In this document: positions 1-6,954 of the stretch, piece after piece | Layout of the letters: every line of letters starts with the position of its first letter | Numbering within the stretch: the first letter of the stretch is position 1 | Assembly: GCA_036939755.1 (NCBI GenBank) | Contig: JALLAZ010000708.1 | Span: 1-12,607, forward strand | Source of the DNA: Stephanodiscus triporus | Lineage: Eukaryota; Bacillariophyta; Thalassiosirophyceae; Thalassiosirales; Thalassiosiraceae | Length of the DNA stretch: 12,607 bases | Reading direction: 5' to 3' | The notes under the pieces: model-generated | Database searches by the model: none | Seen by the model: the letters and a program-made list of their open reading frames with translations, nothing else | Told to the model about the DNA's origin: nothing | Made by a program: the position numbers and the translations under genes

Positions 1-146
1 ATATTAGCATGTAACAAGAGTAACAAGTAGCGCGCAATTTATTCACCCTTGGTATGCGGGGAAAGTTATTTCCCTCAACTCCATTGACACAGAAAGCGAG
101 AAAGTATGTTCTTTCTAACTAAAAAAATATGTGAAACATGAATGTC
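1..146. other. AT-rich left flank, no gene recognised
   Basis: This stretch is AT-rich and has no coding signal that I can support on either strand. A short tandem direct repeat (GTAACAAG at 11-18 and 20-27) is the only structure noticed. The composition changes abruptly to GC-rich at about 147, which marks the left edge of the xylose-gene block. Confidence 0.5.
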
Positions 147-147
147 G

Positions 148-161
148 CCCGCCCGGGCGGG
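148..161. repeat. 14-bp perfect GC palindrome at block boundary
   Basis: CCCGCCCGGGCGGG is fully self-complementary and is followed by more G. It lies exactly where AT-rich flanking DNA gives way to the GC-rich xylA/xylB block. GC palindromes of this length can arise by chance in GC-rich DNA, so its link to an insertion junction is only positional. Confidence 0.6.
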
Positions 162-314
162 GGGGCGCTCGAGACTCCCCGCATCTAATCATCTCCCAAG
201 GATGGTACGATGGACTCAGGGAAAGAAGGTCGAATCCGGCAAGGTCACCCTCGCCCAGCTTGATGCATACGCCCATTACATCAAGGCGCCGACGCTCGCG
301 TCCCTAGAAGGCAA

Positions 315-429
315 GTTTTCCCGGCCGTGGGAAATTCCCCATTCGGTTTCGAGTCTCTCCCCCTCGGCACCCAGCTCAAGAATCTCGCAGGCCAATCGAT
401 TGAATCGATCCCAGCGAACTAGATAGTAG
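315..429 (+). other. possible 115-base intron or insertion in xylA tail
   Basis: The sequence starts GTTTTC and ends TAGTAG. Splicing 314 to 430 joins a phase-2 codon and restores the frame from LASLEG to GRQEMLENL, adding a few non-family residues. Its interior shows no coding similarity. The donor lacks the usual A or G at position +3, which weakens the intron reading. A 9-base direct repeat overlaps its left part and lies just beyond its right end. Confidence 0.3.
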
Positions 430-447
430 CAATAAAAATCCCGGCCG
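319..447 (+). repeat. 9-bp direct repeat bracketing the xylA interruption
   Basis: TCCCGGCCG occurs at 319-327 and again at 439-447, a 120-base period. It could be a target-site duplication around a 111-base insertion (328-438). However, that segment has no terminal inverted repeats, and collapsing the repeat does not restore the xylA frame. The motif is GC-rich and near-palindromic, so coincidence is possible. Confidence 0.35.
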
Positions 448-494
448 ACAGGAGATGCTTGAGAATCTAATCAACGAGTGCATCCGCTGAGGCC

Positions 495-2030
495 ATGGCG
501 ATCGTCCTCGGTCTTGACCTGTCCACGCAGAGCGCGACGGCGGTCGTGCTTGACACGGCGAAAGGCACGACCGTCGCCCGCGCCCGCTCGGCGTTCGGCG
601 CCGACTTCCCCGACCGCGGACATCCGGAAGGATTCCTCCGCGGAGGGCAGGGCGGCGAAGTGCACGCCGATCCGCTCCTCTGGCTTGACGGACTCGAACT
701 AGCGCTCGACCGCTTGGCCGAGCTGGCCGACCTCTCCGGCATCGACGCGGTCTCCGTGTCCGGCCAGCAGCACGGCAGCGTCTACCTCGCCGCCGGTTAC
801 GAGGCCGCGCTCGTCGATGGCAGCCGCGCGACGTCGCTGTCCGCGAAGATCTCTCCGGTCCTCTCCCGTCGTTCTTCGCCGATCTGGATGGATTCGTCCA
901 CCGCGGCCGAATGCGCCGAGATCGCCGCCGCCCTCGGTGGCGATCAGGCCGTCTGCGACCTTACAGGCTCCGTCGCCACGATGCGCTTCACGGGGCCGCA
1001 GATCCGCCGCTTCGCCAAGCTCGACCCCGCCGCCTGGGCCAAGACCGAGCGTGTCCACCTCGTCTCTTCGTTCTTTGCTTCGGTGCTCGCCGGCAAGGAT
1101 GCCGCGATCGACACTGGCGACGGCGCCGGCATGAACCTGATGGACATCCGCAAGGGTGATTGGGCTCCCGCCGCGCTCGCCGCGACCGCTCCCGACCTCG
1201 CCGCGAAGCTTCCGCCCATCCGCCCAGGCTCAACAGTCGTCGGCGGCATCTCCGCTTATTTTGTAGCCCGTCACGGCTTCTCGTCGAAATGCCGGGTCGT
1301 CATAGGCAGCGGCGACAATCCTTCGAGCCTCGTCGGCATGGGCGCCTCGAAGCCCGGCAAGGTAGTCATCAGCCTCGGCACGAGCGACACGCTCTTCGCC
1401 GCGATCGAAGGCATCCGCACCGACTCCGCCGGACTAGGCCACGCTTTCGGTAATCCGCTGGGCGGGAGCATGAGCCTCGTCTGCGTCCGCAACGGTGCCC
1501 TCGCCCGCGAGGTCATCCGTCGCGAATGCGGTCACGCCGACTGGCCGGCTTTCTCTGCCGCCATCGATGCTTCGCCCGCCGCCGTCTCCGCCGTGCTCCC
1601 GATGGAGGAGCCAGAGATCACGCCGCGCCGCGCCGCCGGACGTATCGTCCTCGGCGCCCCCGCTTCCAAGGCTACGCTGCCTCGCGCCGCCGTTGAAGGC
1701 CAGGCGCTCAGCCTCCGTTACCATAGCCGCTGGGTCGGCACACCGACCACGCAGCTGCTGCTCACCGGTGGCGCTTCCGAGAATCCTTCCATCTCTAAGA
1801 TCTTCGCCGACGTCTTCGGAGCTCCGGTCCTGCGTTTGGCCGTGTCTGATTCCGCCGCCTTGGGCGCCGCTCTCCGCGCCGCCGAGGGTGCTTGCGGGGT
1901 CATGATGGCCGATCTGGAGCCCGTTTTCTGCGCTCCGACTTCTGGTGACGTCCAGCCAAACAGGACCCTTCGGGCGGCCTACGACAAGCTTGAGGCCGAA
2001 CTGGCCCAAACGCTGTTGCGGAAGGCATAA
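495..2030 (+). CDS. xylB: xylulokinase, FGGY carbohydrate kinase
   Basis: Predicted to phosphorylate D-xylulose with ATP to xylulose 5-phosphate, feeding the pentose phosphate pathway; probably cytosolic, with no targeting peptide seen. The 511 residues show the FGGY order: phosphate-1 loop GLDLSTQS (6-13), sugar-site GQQHGSVYL (90-98), SPIWMDSST (128-136), LTGS plus RFTGPQI (156-170), DTGDGAGMNLMD (206-217), GSGDNPSSLVG (271-281) with probable catalytic base Asp274, phosphate-2 SLGTSDTLF (293-301), and adenosine-site LLTGGASEN (422-430). Length fits the family (about 480-540). WMDSST and GQQHGSVY are as in animal-type XYLB, a subfamily also plausible in bacteria, rather than the E. coli type. 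It is one uninterrupted frame rich in GCC, CTC, GTC and CGC codons. The start follows the xylA stop by 4 bases and puts the phosphate loop at the usual N-terminal position. Intactness beside a broken xylA suggests selection on the kinase. Confidence 0.93.
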   Translation: MAIVLGLDLSTQSATAVVLDTAKGTTVARARSAFGADFPDRGHPEGFLRGGQGGEVHADPLLWLDGLELALDRLAELADLSGIDAVSVSGQQHGSVYLAAGYEAALVDGSRATSLSAKISPVLSRRSSPIWMDSSTAAECAEIAAALGGDQAVCDLTGSVATMRFTGPQIRRFAKLDPAAWAKTERVHLVSSFFASVLAGKDAAIDTGDGAGMNLMDIRKGDWAPAALAATAPDLAAKLPPIRPGSTVVGGISAYFVARHGFSSKCRVVIGSGDNPSSLVGMGASKPGKVVISLGTSDTLFAAIEGIRTDSAGLGHAFGNPLGGSMSLVCVRNGALAREVIRRECGHADWPAFSAAIDASPAAVSAVLPMEEPEITPRRAAGRIVLGAPASKATLPRAAVEGQALSLRYHSRWVGTPTTQLLLTGGASENPSISKIFADVFGAPVLRLAVSDSAALGAALRAAEGACGVMMADLEPVFCAPTSGDVQPNRTLRAAYDKLEAELAQTLLRKA

Positions 2031-2273
2031 ATATAGTTGGGCAGCGGTCATGTCAAATCAAACTCCTTGCGCACATTTTTGCAGTTAGAGTGAATTTCTA
2101 GTTGGGACACTCTAACTCCTCCTCTGTTCATTCCAGTGGGTTCTAGGAATTGTTAATGGTGACTTTGTCTCGATGCTTGTAGGAAAAGTTAGAGCAAAGC
2201 TAAAAACTATCCACTCAGGTGTTTTTACTATTGATTACAACATTTAGTCCATCCACGATCTAATCTATCGTAC
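2031..2273. other. xylB/AFG3 convergent intergenic region
   Basis: AT-richer DNA between the 3' ends of the + strand kinase and the - strand protease. No coding potential was recognised. It holds a perfect 10-bp-stem inverted repeat (2083-2117). The fall in GC immediately after the xylB stop marks the right edge of the GC-rich block. Confidence 0.6.
2083..2117. repeat. 10-bp inverted repeat, hairpin-forming
   Basis: AGTTAGAGTG (2083-2092) and its exact complement CACTCTAACT (2108-2117) flank a 15-base loop. No T-run follows, so it is not a typical bacterial intrinsic terminator. The same 10-mer recurs at 12306-12315. Confidence 0.7.
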
Positions 2274-4103
2274 TCACAGAACCAACCCTGGTGTCAAACC
2301 GTCATTCCCTTCATCCTCATTCTTCTCTACTGGTTTTTCCTCCGCCTCTCTTTCCTCTTTTGATACCCGAATAGCATTCTTTTGACTCACAAACTCGTCG
2401 TAGATGGCACCTCCCGAGAATGGTCGCTTGCCAATAGCATCAATGACATCGTCGTGGGTGATAGTTTCCTTTGCCAACAGGAGCTTGGCCAGGGTTTCCA
2501 CCTCGTTCTTCTTACTCTGGATCAATTCCAACGTCTGTTTGTACGCCATGTCGACGATGTTGCGTGCCTCCTCGTCCATGGCTTCTGCGGTGGCGTCTGA
2601 ATAGGGCTTCTGCTCCCCGGGCATTTCGTTGGGATCCCTCGGGAAGGCCAGCTGGCCGACGCGGCTGTTCATCCCGTACACTTGGATCGTGCTGTAGATC
2701 AACCCCGTGACGCGCCTAAGATCGTCCGATGCGCCGGTGGTGACACGACCGAAGAAGACCTCCTCCGCCGCCCTACCCGCCAACGCCATCTTGACGATGT
2801 CCATGATCTGATCCTGCGTCCTTAGGAACACCTCCTTAGGAAGGTACTGCGCGTACCCCAACGCGCCGCTGCTGCGCGGGATGATGGTCACCTTCACCAG
2901 CGGGTCGGCGTGCTCCAGGAACCACCCGGCGACGGCGTGGCCGGCCTCGTGATACGCGACGATGCTCTTCTCGTCCTCGGACATGATCTTGTTGCTCTCC
3001 AACCCGCCCACGATGCGATCGGTGGCCCTCTCGAAGTCGTCCATGGTCACCGACTCGCCCTTGCGGCGAGCGGCGACTATGGCGGCCTCGTTGCAGACGT
3101 TGGCGATGTCCGCACCCGAGAAGCCAGGGGTGAGCCCCGCCATCCGTCCCGCCATGTCCTCCGCCTCGCCCTCGAGCTTAATGCCCTTGAGGTGGATCAT
3201 GAAGACCTCCTTCCGCCCGCGCAGGTCGGGTAGGTCGACGGTGATCTGTCGATCGAACCGCCCCGGTCTGGTCAGGGCCTTGTCGAGGATGTCCACCCGA
3301 TTCGTACCGGCGAGGACCACAACGCCCGTCGAGGGGGAGAAGCCGTCCATCTCCACGAGAAGCTGATTGAGCGTGTTCTCGCGCTCGTCGTTCCCGCCCC
3401 CGAAGCCGCCGCGCCCGCGCTGTCGTCCCACGGCGTCTATCTCGTCGATGAAGACTATGCACGGAGCGTTGGCCCTGGCCTCCTTGAATAGGTCGCGCAC
3501 GCGCGACGGGCCGACGCCGACGAACATCTCGAGGAAGTCGGAACCGGATATGCTGTAGAAAGGAACGTTCGCCTCGCCCGCCACGGCCTTCGCGAGGAGG
3601 GTCTTGCCCGTACCGGGCGGGCCTGTCAACAGCGCCCCCTTGGGTATCTTGGCCCCGAGCTTCGTGAAGCGCGTCGCGTCCTGGAGGAAGTCAACGAACT
3701 CCATGATCTCCTTCTTCGCCTCCTGACACCCGGCCACGTCCTTGAAGGATATGTTCACGTCCTCCTTCTTGATGAGTTTCGCGTTCGACTTTCCGATTTG
3801 GAATATCCCCCCCATGCCCCCCCGTCCGCCCCCTCCCCCCCCCGGTATCCCCCCCATGCCCCGGAGCAAGTACGCCGTCATGCCGATGACGAATATCGCC
3901 GGAGCCGACTTCACGAGCTCGACTGCCCAGTTCGTCTCAGTCGCGTACTGCACCGGGACGTAATCTCGCGGGGACACCCCGAGCTCCTGCTGCGAATGCG
4001 TGAGCTTGTCCTCGAACGACTCGACGCTGCCGATGTTGAAGTGGTACACGAGCTGGTGGTCCCGTCCTACCCCTCCCGCTCGTGACGCCGAATAGACTCC
4101 CCA

Positions 4104-4134
<31 letters not shown>

Positions 4135-5391
4135 TCCTCCCCCCCCGATCGTCGCGGGGGATGATCCGGAGACGCCCGCCATCTCGAGCACCGTGCCGTC
4201 GTCCCACTGCTCGTCGACGTCCCTCTTGCTAATGCCCATGCCCATCGCATCCGCCACCCCCCCCGACGACCCCGCCATCGTCGCGGACGACGATCGGTAT
4301 CCCCGACCCGTCATCGATCCTGCCCCGACCGTCGTCCTGCCGCCGCCCGCCGCCGATGCCGGCACCCCCCTCGCGCCCGGACGCAGGTGCACCCTCGCGG
4401 TCTTCTTGTTGACGACGACTATGCGCTCGACGTCGCCCTCCGTTAGCATGTAATTGTAAAAGTCGGACCACGTCACCTCCGGTCCGTCCCCGCCCGCTGC
4501 GCCTCGTCCTCCGGCGCCGCCGCCCCCCCCGGCCCCGGTATCGTCGTCGAGATAGGACCTCGCCGCAAGGACGAGTATCAACAGCAGCGTCGTGCCGAAG
4601 AGCTGCATCTGCTCCTCCTCCTTCTGCTGCTGCTGCTTGCCCCTCTCCTCCTTCTTCTTGTCGTCGTTTTTTTTGTTATTGCCGAACCCTCCGCCCTCCC
4701 CCCCCCCGCCTCCGCCGGCCTTCTTCTTCTCGGACGTCTCGGACGAGGACGAGGCAGCGGCCGCGTCCTCGCTCTTGTCCTTCTTCTTCTTCCTCTTCTT
4801 CTCGTCGCCGTCGTCATCCTCGTCGCCGTCGTCGCCACCGCCCGTGCGTGCGTTCCTCGGTAGGAAATTCTCGAATCCCTTGGGAACCTTCGTCCACAGG
4901 AGCGAGAGGAGACCCCGGACGGCCGACGTCTCCCCCTCCACCTCCTCCGGCGCTCGCGGCGTTGTCCGTCGATGATCGGTCGCCCCCTCGTACGTCAGAT
5001 GGTGGGGACGACCATGACGACGACGATGGTGTCGCATTATTCCGTCGGAACGATCGCGATTGGCGTCGTTGTGGTTATCATGGTCGTGAACGGGCAGCAA
5101 GGACGGCGACGACCACGACGACGAGGAGGAACTCCAACGATGATGATGATGATGATGATGACGATTACGATAACGACGAAAGCCTCCTCCGACGCCGCCG
5201 TAATAATAATTCTTCTCCCGCCCGTCCGATCGATCGTCCCCGCGGTACGATGACGACAGCGTCGACGAGGACGTCATGGACCGACGGCGTTGTTGTATTT
5301 GTTGTATTTGTTGTTGTTGCCGCTGCAGCCGCACGGAGGAGGAGGCAGAGATGCGGGACTGCCGCCGCAGGTGGTGGGATATCGATAGCAT
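2274..5391 (-). CDS. AFG3L2: mitochondrial m-AAA protease (AFG3/Yta12, FtsH type), frameshifted at poly-C
   Basis: An ATP-driven zinc metalloprotease expected in the mitochondrial inner membrane with its AAA and protease domains facing the matrix, for membrane-protein quality control. From the start at 5391: Ser/Arg/Gln-rich presequence without acidic residues (1-40), PKGFENFLP as in AFG3 proteins (170-178), membrane segment 1 (264-281), and an intermembrane-space domain (WSDFYNYML, 308-316). After the 28-C run (4104-4131) the frame changes. The second part (open from 4250) has [10 protein letters not shown], membrane segment 2, Walker A GPPGTGKT (nt 3600-3623), pore loop FVGVG, Walker B FIDEID, RPGRFDR, HEAGH (nt 2937-2951) and TTGASDD with the third zinc ligand. 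No introns are needed. Upstream and downstream frames join only if the run is one G longer or two shorter on the coding strand. That points to a homopolymer sequencing error or length polymorphism, since both halves are well conserved. About 1038 residues against about 800 in animals; the excess is low-complexity sequence. The symbol denotes family, not strict orthology. Confidence 0.9.
4104..4131. repeat. 28-base poly-C run (poly-G in AFG3 coding strand)
   Basis: Twenty-eight consecutive C on the + strand, followed by CTCCTCCTCC and six more C. On the coding strand it specifies a Gly run in the intermembrane-space region of the protease. The frame upstream and the conserved frame downstream differ by one base across it. 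Runs of this length are prone to slippage and miscounting. Confidence 0.95.
5139..5160. repeat. GAT/ATC trinucleotide repeat coding poly-His
   Basis: About seven tandem GAT units on the + strand read as CAT on the coding strand. They encode a His run at about residues 78-84 of the protease, between the presequence and the first membrane segment. This N-terminal stretch also holds Gln, Ser, Asp and Lys runs. Confidence 0.85.
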
Positions 5392-5763
5392 TGTAAAAAT
5401 AATATGTTATGTCCTCTCTTTTTACAAGCGAGTGGGCAAATGGGAAGGGGGGGGGCGGGGAGAGTAGAGGGTGCCGTTGTGATCTGGAGGTTATGTCAGC
5501 GAAGGAAAATTGCACAAGGTTTTAAATAGTAGCCATGGTGTTAGTTGGAGGTTGCAAGGTCAGTCAGAATTACTTCTTCTTATCGGTGCGTTGAATGATG
5601 TGAAAAAACAGGAGGCTGGAGAGAACCACGAGCAAGCGTCAACTGACGTCATAGCCGGCGGTGGAATCCCTAGAGGAGAGTGATCAGATATGTATCTCTT
5701 AATAATAATATTATGTTCTCGCGAAATAAAAATAAATATTGTTCGACTTCCACTTCATCAACG
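5392..5763. promoter_or_regulatory. divergent promoter region, AFG3 and PHS1-like genes
   Basis: The two genes are transcribed away from each other, so this 372-base gap must hold both start regions. It contains a G-rich run near 5447-5461 and a perfect CRE palindrome at 5644-5651. No TATA box position can be assigned with confidence. In-frame ATGs at 5680 and 5713 could extend the dehydratase into this region. Confidence 0.6.
5644..5651. promoter_or_regulatory. CRE palindrome TGACGTCA
   Basis: A perfect eight-base cAMP-response element, the full bZIP/ATF-type site, 113 bases upstream of the chosen dehydratase ATG and 253 bases upstream of the protease ATG. In diatoms TGACGT and ACGTCA half-sites are described as CO2/cAMP-responsive elements. 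Function here is inferred from sequence only. Confidence 0.45.
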
Positions 5764-6471
5764 ATGGAGTCCCTCTTCGCTCTCTTGAATGCCGTTGCTC
5801 TATTGGGATGGTCATCGGCCCTTCTCGTCCTACTTACGAATGACTTCGTCGTCGAACGGCCGTTATTCGTTTCAGAACGCGGCGGCGGCGGCGGCGGCGT
5901 CTTCGCGGGAGGAGGTGGAGGGGGGGGACGGATACCACTGATCGACCTACTCCTCGTCCTCGAGTTGATATGCCTCGTCGAGGTATGCCGCATCGCGGTC
6001 GGCAAACTTAAGGGTAACCTCGTCCTGGGTTCCGTGCTGCACGTCATACGCTTCTCTTGTCTATTCTTGGTATTGCCTAACGGTCTCCTCCGGGGGGACG
6101 ATGACGTCGCGACGAGGTATGTACTGTACGCGTGGAGCATCACGGAAGTGTGTCGGTATCCCATGTACCTGTTCCCGAAATCGTCATTCATGCGCCGCGT
6201 TAGGCTCGTGGCACCGATATTCACCTTCCCCGTCGGATGCGCCGCCGAGGCCTGCGGGGCGTATCGCGCCCTTATGACGGAGTGGAGGGACGACGACGAC
6301 GGAGGCGTCGGCGACGGCCGCGGCAAAAACCCGATCAAGCTAGGGCTGCTCGGGATGGTGATACTGATAAACGGCGTGCTCGGACCAACGATGGCGTATC
6401 CGGCATTGTTGAAGAAGGGCCTGCCGGAGTTGATGAGAAAGGCCGACAAAAAGGGATCGAAAGGGGAATAA
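5764..6471 (+). CDS. PHS1: PHS1/HACD-like 3-hydroxyacyl-CoA dehydratase, catalytic Tyr replaced
   Basis: The family (PTPLA/HACD/PAS2) removes water from 3-hydroxyacyl-CoA in very-long-chain fatty acid elongation at the ER membrane. From Met at 5764 the protein is 235 residues, near the family's 215-220 plus a Gly-rich loop. Seen: membrane segment 1 (about 3-24), poly-Gly loop (40-55), segments from 57, LVEVCRIAVG (71-80, where most members have LEVLHAxxG), LYAWSITEVCRYPMYLF (121-137, the hallmark WSxTEVxRYxxY), TFPVGCAAE (154-162), then two more hydrophobic stretches and a Lys-rich tail without a clear KKxx signal. Members carry Tyr and Glu seven apart in YPxGxxxE; here the Glu is present (162) but the Tyr is Phe155 (TTC), so activity is doubtful. 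The start was chosen because it begins directly at the first membrane segment and has A at -3 and G at +4; an upstream in-frame ATG at 5680 would add 28 residues. Confidence 0.85.
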   Translation: MESLFALLNAVALLGWSSALLVLLTNDFVVERPLFVSERGGGGGGVFAGGGGGGGRIPLIDLLLVLELICLVEVCRIAVGKLKGNLVLGSVLHVIRFSCLFLVLPNGLLRGDDDVATRYVLYAWSITEVCRYPMYLFPKSSFMRRVRLVAPIFTFPVGCAAEACGAYRALMTEWRDDDDGGVGDGRGKNPIKLGLLGMVILINGVLGPTMAYPALLKKGLPELMRKADKKGSKGE

Positions 6472-6954
6472 GTAGGGAAATGGATTTGCTTTTTTTCAAC
6501 CGACCTCGCCAGGCCTTTTTAGTGGGGAGAAAAGAATATTATCTGCTCAGGAGCCTGGCAAAATCGGACGATTTCTATTTGGCCATCGGAACCTGCCGTC
6601 GGAGGAAGGGTTATCGACGAACTGGCAAAACTCTGAGATTTGATTTTTATATCTACAGAGCAAGAGGGAGAGCACGAGAGCATGAACCGTCAGGCTAAAA
6701 ACGCAGCGTGGAAGCGAATGTTACACTCGGCTCTAGGTAGTCTTTGTGCAGTCAGGACGTTCATTTTAGCGCATGGATTGTGCGAGGGGCGAAGAGGTTG
6801 TCAGTGGAGTGCAGTTGGAGGAGTCCATCGTGACATTTATAATTAGTTTTCCCGTCTATACAAAAATGATAGATAAAAAAAATCTATATGTCATTTTTGC
6901 TTTTGTATGGATATTTTCTAGGCAGGTTGCATACATTTTCATCAGAGGATTGCT
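6472..6954. other. PHS1/SMC1 convergent intergenic region
   Basis: This region separates the 3' ends of the dehydratase (+) and SMC1 (-). No convincing gene is present: the short frames here lack recognisable motifs, and one of them only continues out of the dehydratase in another frame. An AT-rich imperfect hairpin at 6861-6899 is the main structure. Confidence 0.6.
6861..6899. repeat. AT-rich inverted repeat between convergent genes
   Basis: CAAAAATGA (6861-6869) pairs with TCATTTTTG (6891-6899), and the inner TAGAT pairs with ATCTA around an A-rich loop, leaving a four-base bulge. It lies about 55 bases past the SMC1 stop and nearly 400 past the dehydratase stop. A role in 3' end formation is possible but unproven. 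Confidence 0.5.

Larger units (their letters stand above)
200..490 (+). pseudogene. xylA: xylose isomerase 3' end, disrupted (xylA remnant)
   Basis: Three pieces match the conserved C-terminal tail of xylose isomerase (D-xylose to D-xylulose). Frame 2 at about 206-217 reads YDGL. Frame 1 from about 220 to 312 reads GKKVESGKVTLAQLDAYAH and on to LASLEG. Frame 2 at 444-490 reads GRQEMLENLINECIR and stop. The family tail has the same order: a Tyr-containing motif, a basic G-K linker, a TLxxLxxYA helix, then SGRQExLENLxN. Between the pieces are a one-base frame change near 218-220 and a roughly 115-140 base interruption after 312. The interruption can be read as a GT-AG intron, 315-429, whose removal restores the frame. 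The rest of xylA (about 400 residues in the family) is absent at this position; it could lie in exons beyond the window. The stop is 4 bases before the xylB start, as in bacterial operons. A decayed remnant is preferred, but an exon of a eukaryotised gene is possible. Confidence 0.6.

Noticed and set aside
142..426. 94-residue open frame on the + strand
   Set aside because: Only its middle matches xylose isomerase. The start lies in the GC boundary sequence and the end is the interruption, so it is not a gene of its own.
315..451. Alternative intron from GTTTTC to CGACAG in the xylA tail
   Set aside because: Joining 314 to 452 puts the conserved GRQEMLEN tail out of frame; the 429 acceptor fits better.
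1434..2051. 205-residue - strand frame opposite xylB
   Set aside because: GC-rich antisense shadow of a gene with a complete set of FGGY motifs.
3937..4103. Continuation of the protease N-terminal frame past the poly-C run
   Set aside because: Its sequence is unlike any m-AAA protein, while the alternative frame has [10 protein letters not shown] and the rest of the enzyme.
4104..4131. Programmed ribosomal frameshift at the poly-G run
   Set aside because: No downstream stimulatory structure was identified, and run-length error or variation explains the offset more simply.
4848..5396. 182-residue frame opposite the protease N-terminus
   Set aside because: Composed of runs of Asp, Arg and Asn that mirror the trinucleotide tracts of the genuine - strand gene; no family motif.
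5670..6449. 259-residue frame opposite the dehydratase
   Set aside because: The + strand has the dehydratase hallmark motifs and membrane segments. The - strand frame is Pro/Ser/Arg-rich without motifs.
6237..6698. 153-residue + strand frame overlapping the dehydratase end
   Set aside because: Arg-rich alternate frame of the dehydratase followed by intergenic DNA; no motif.
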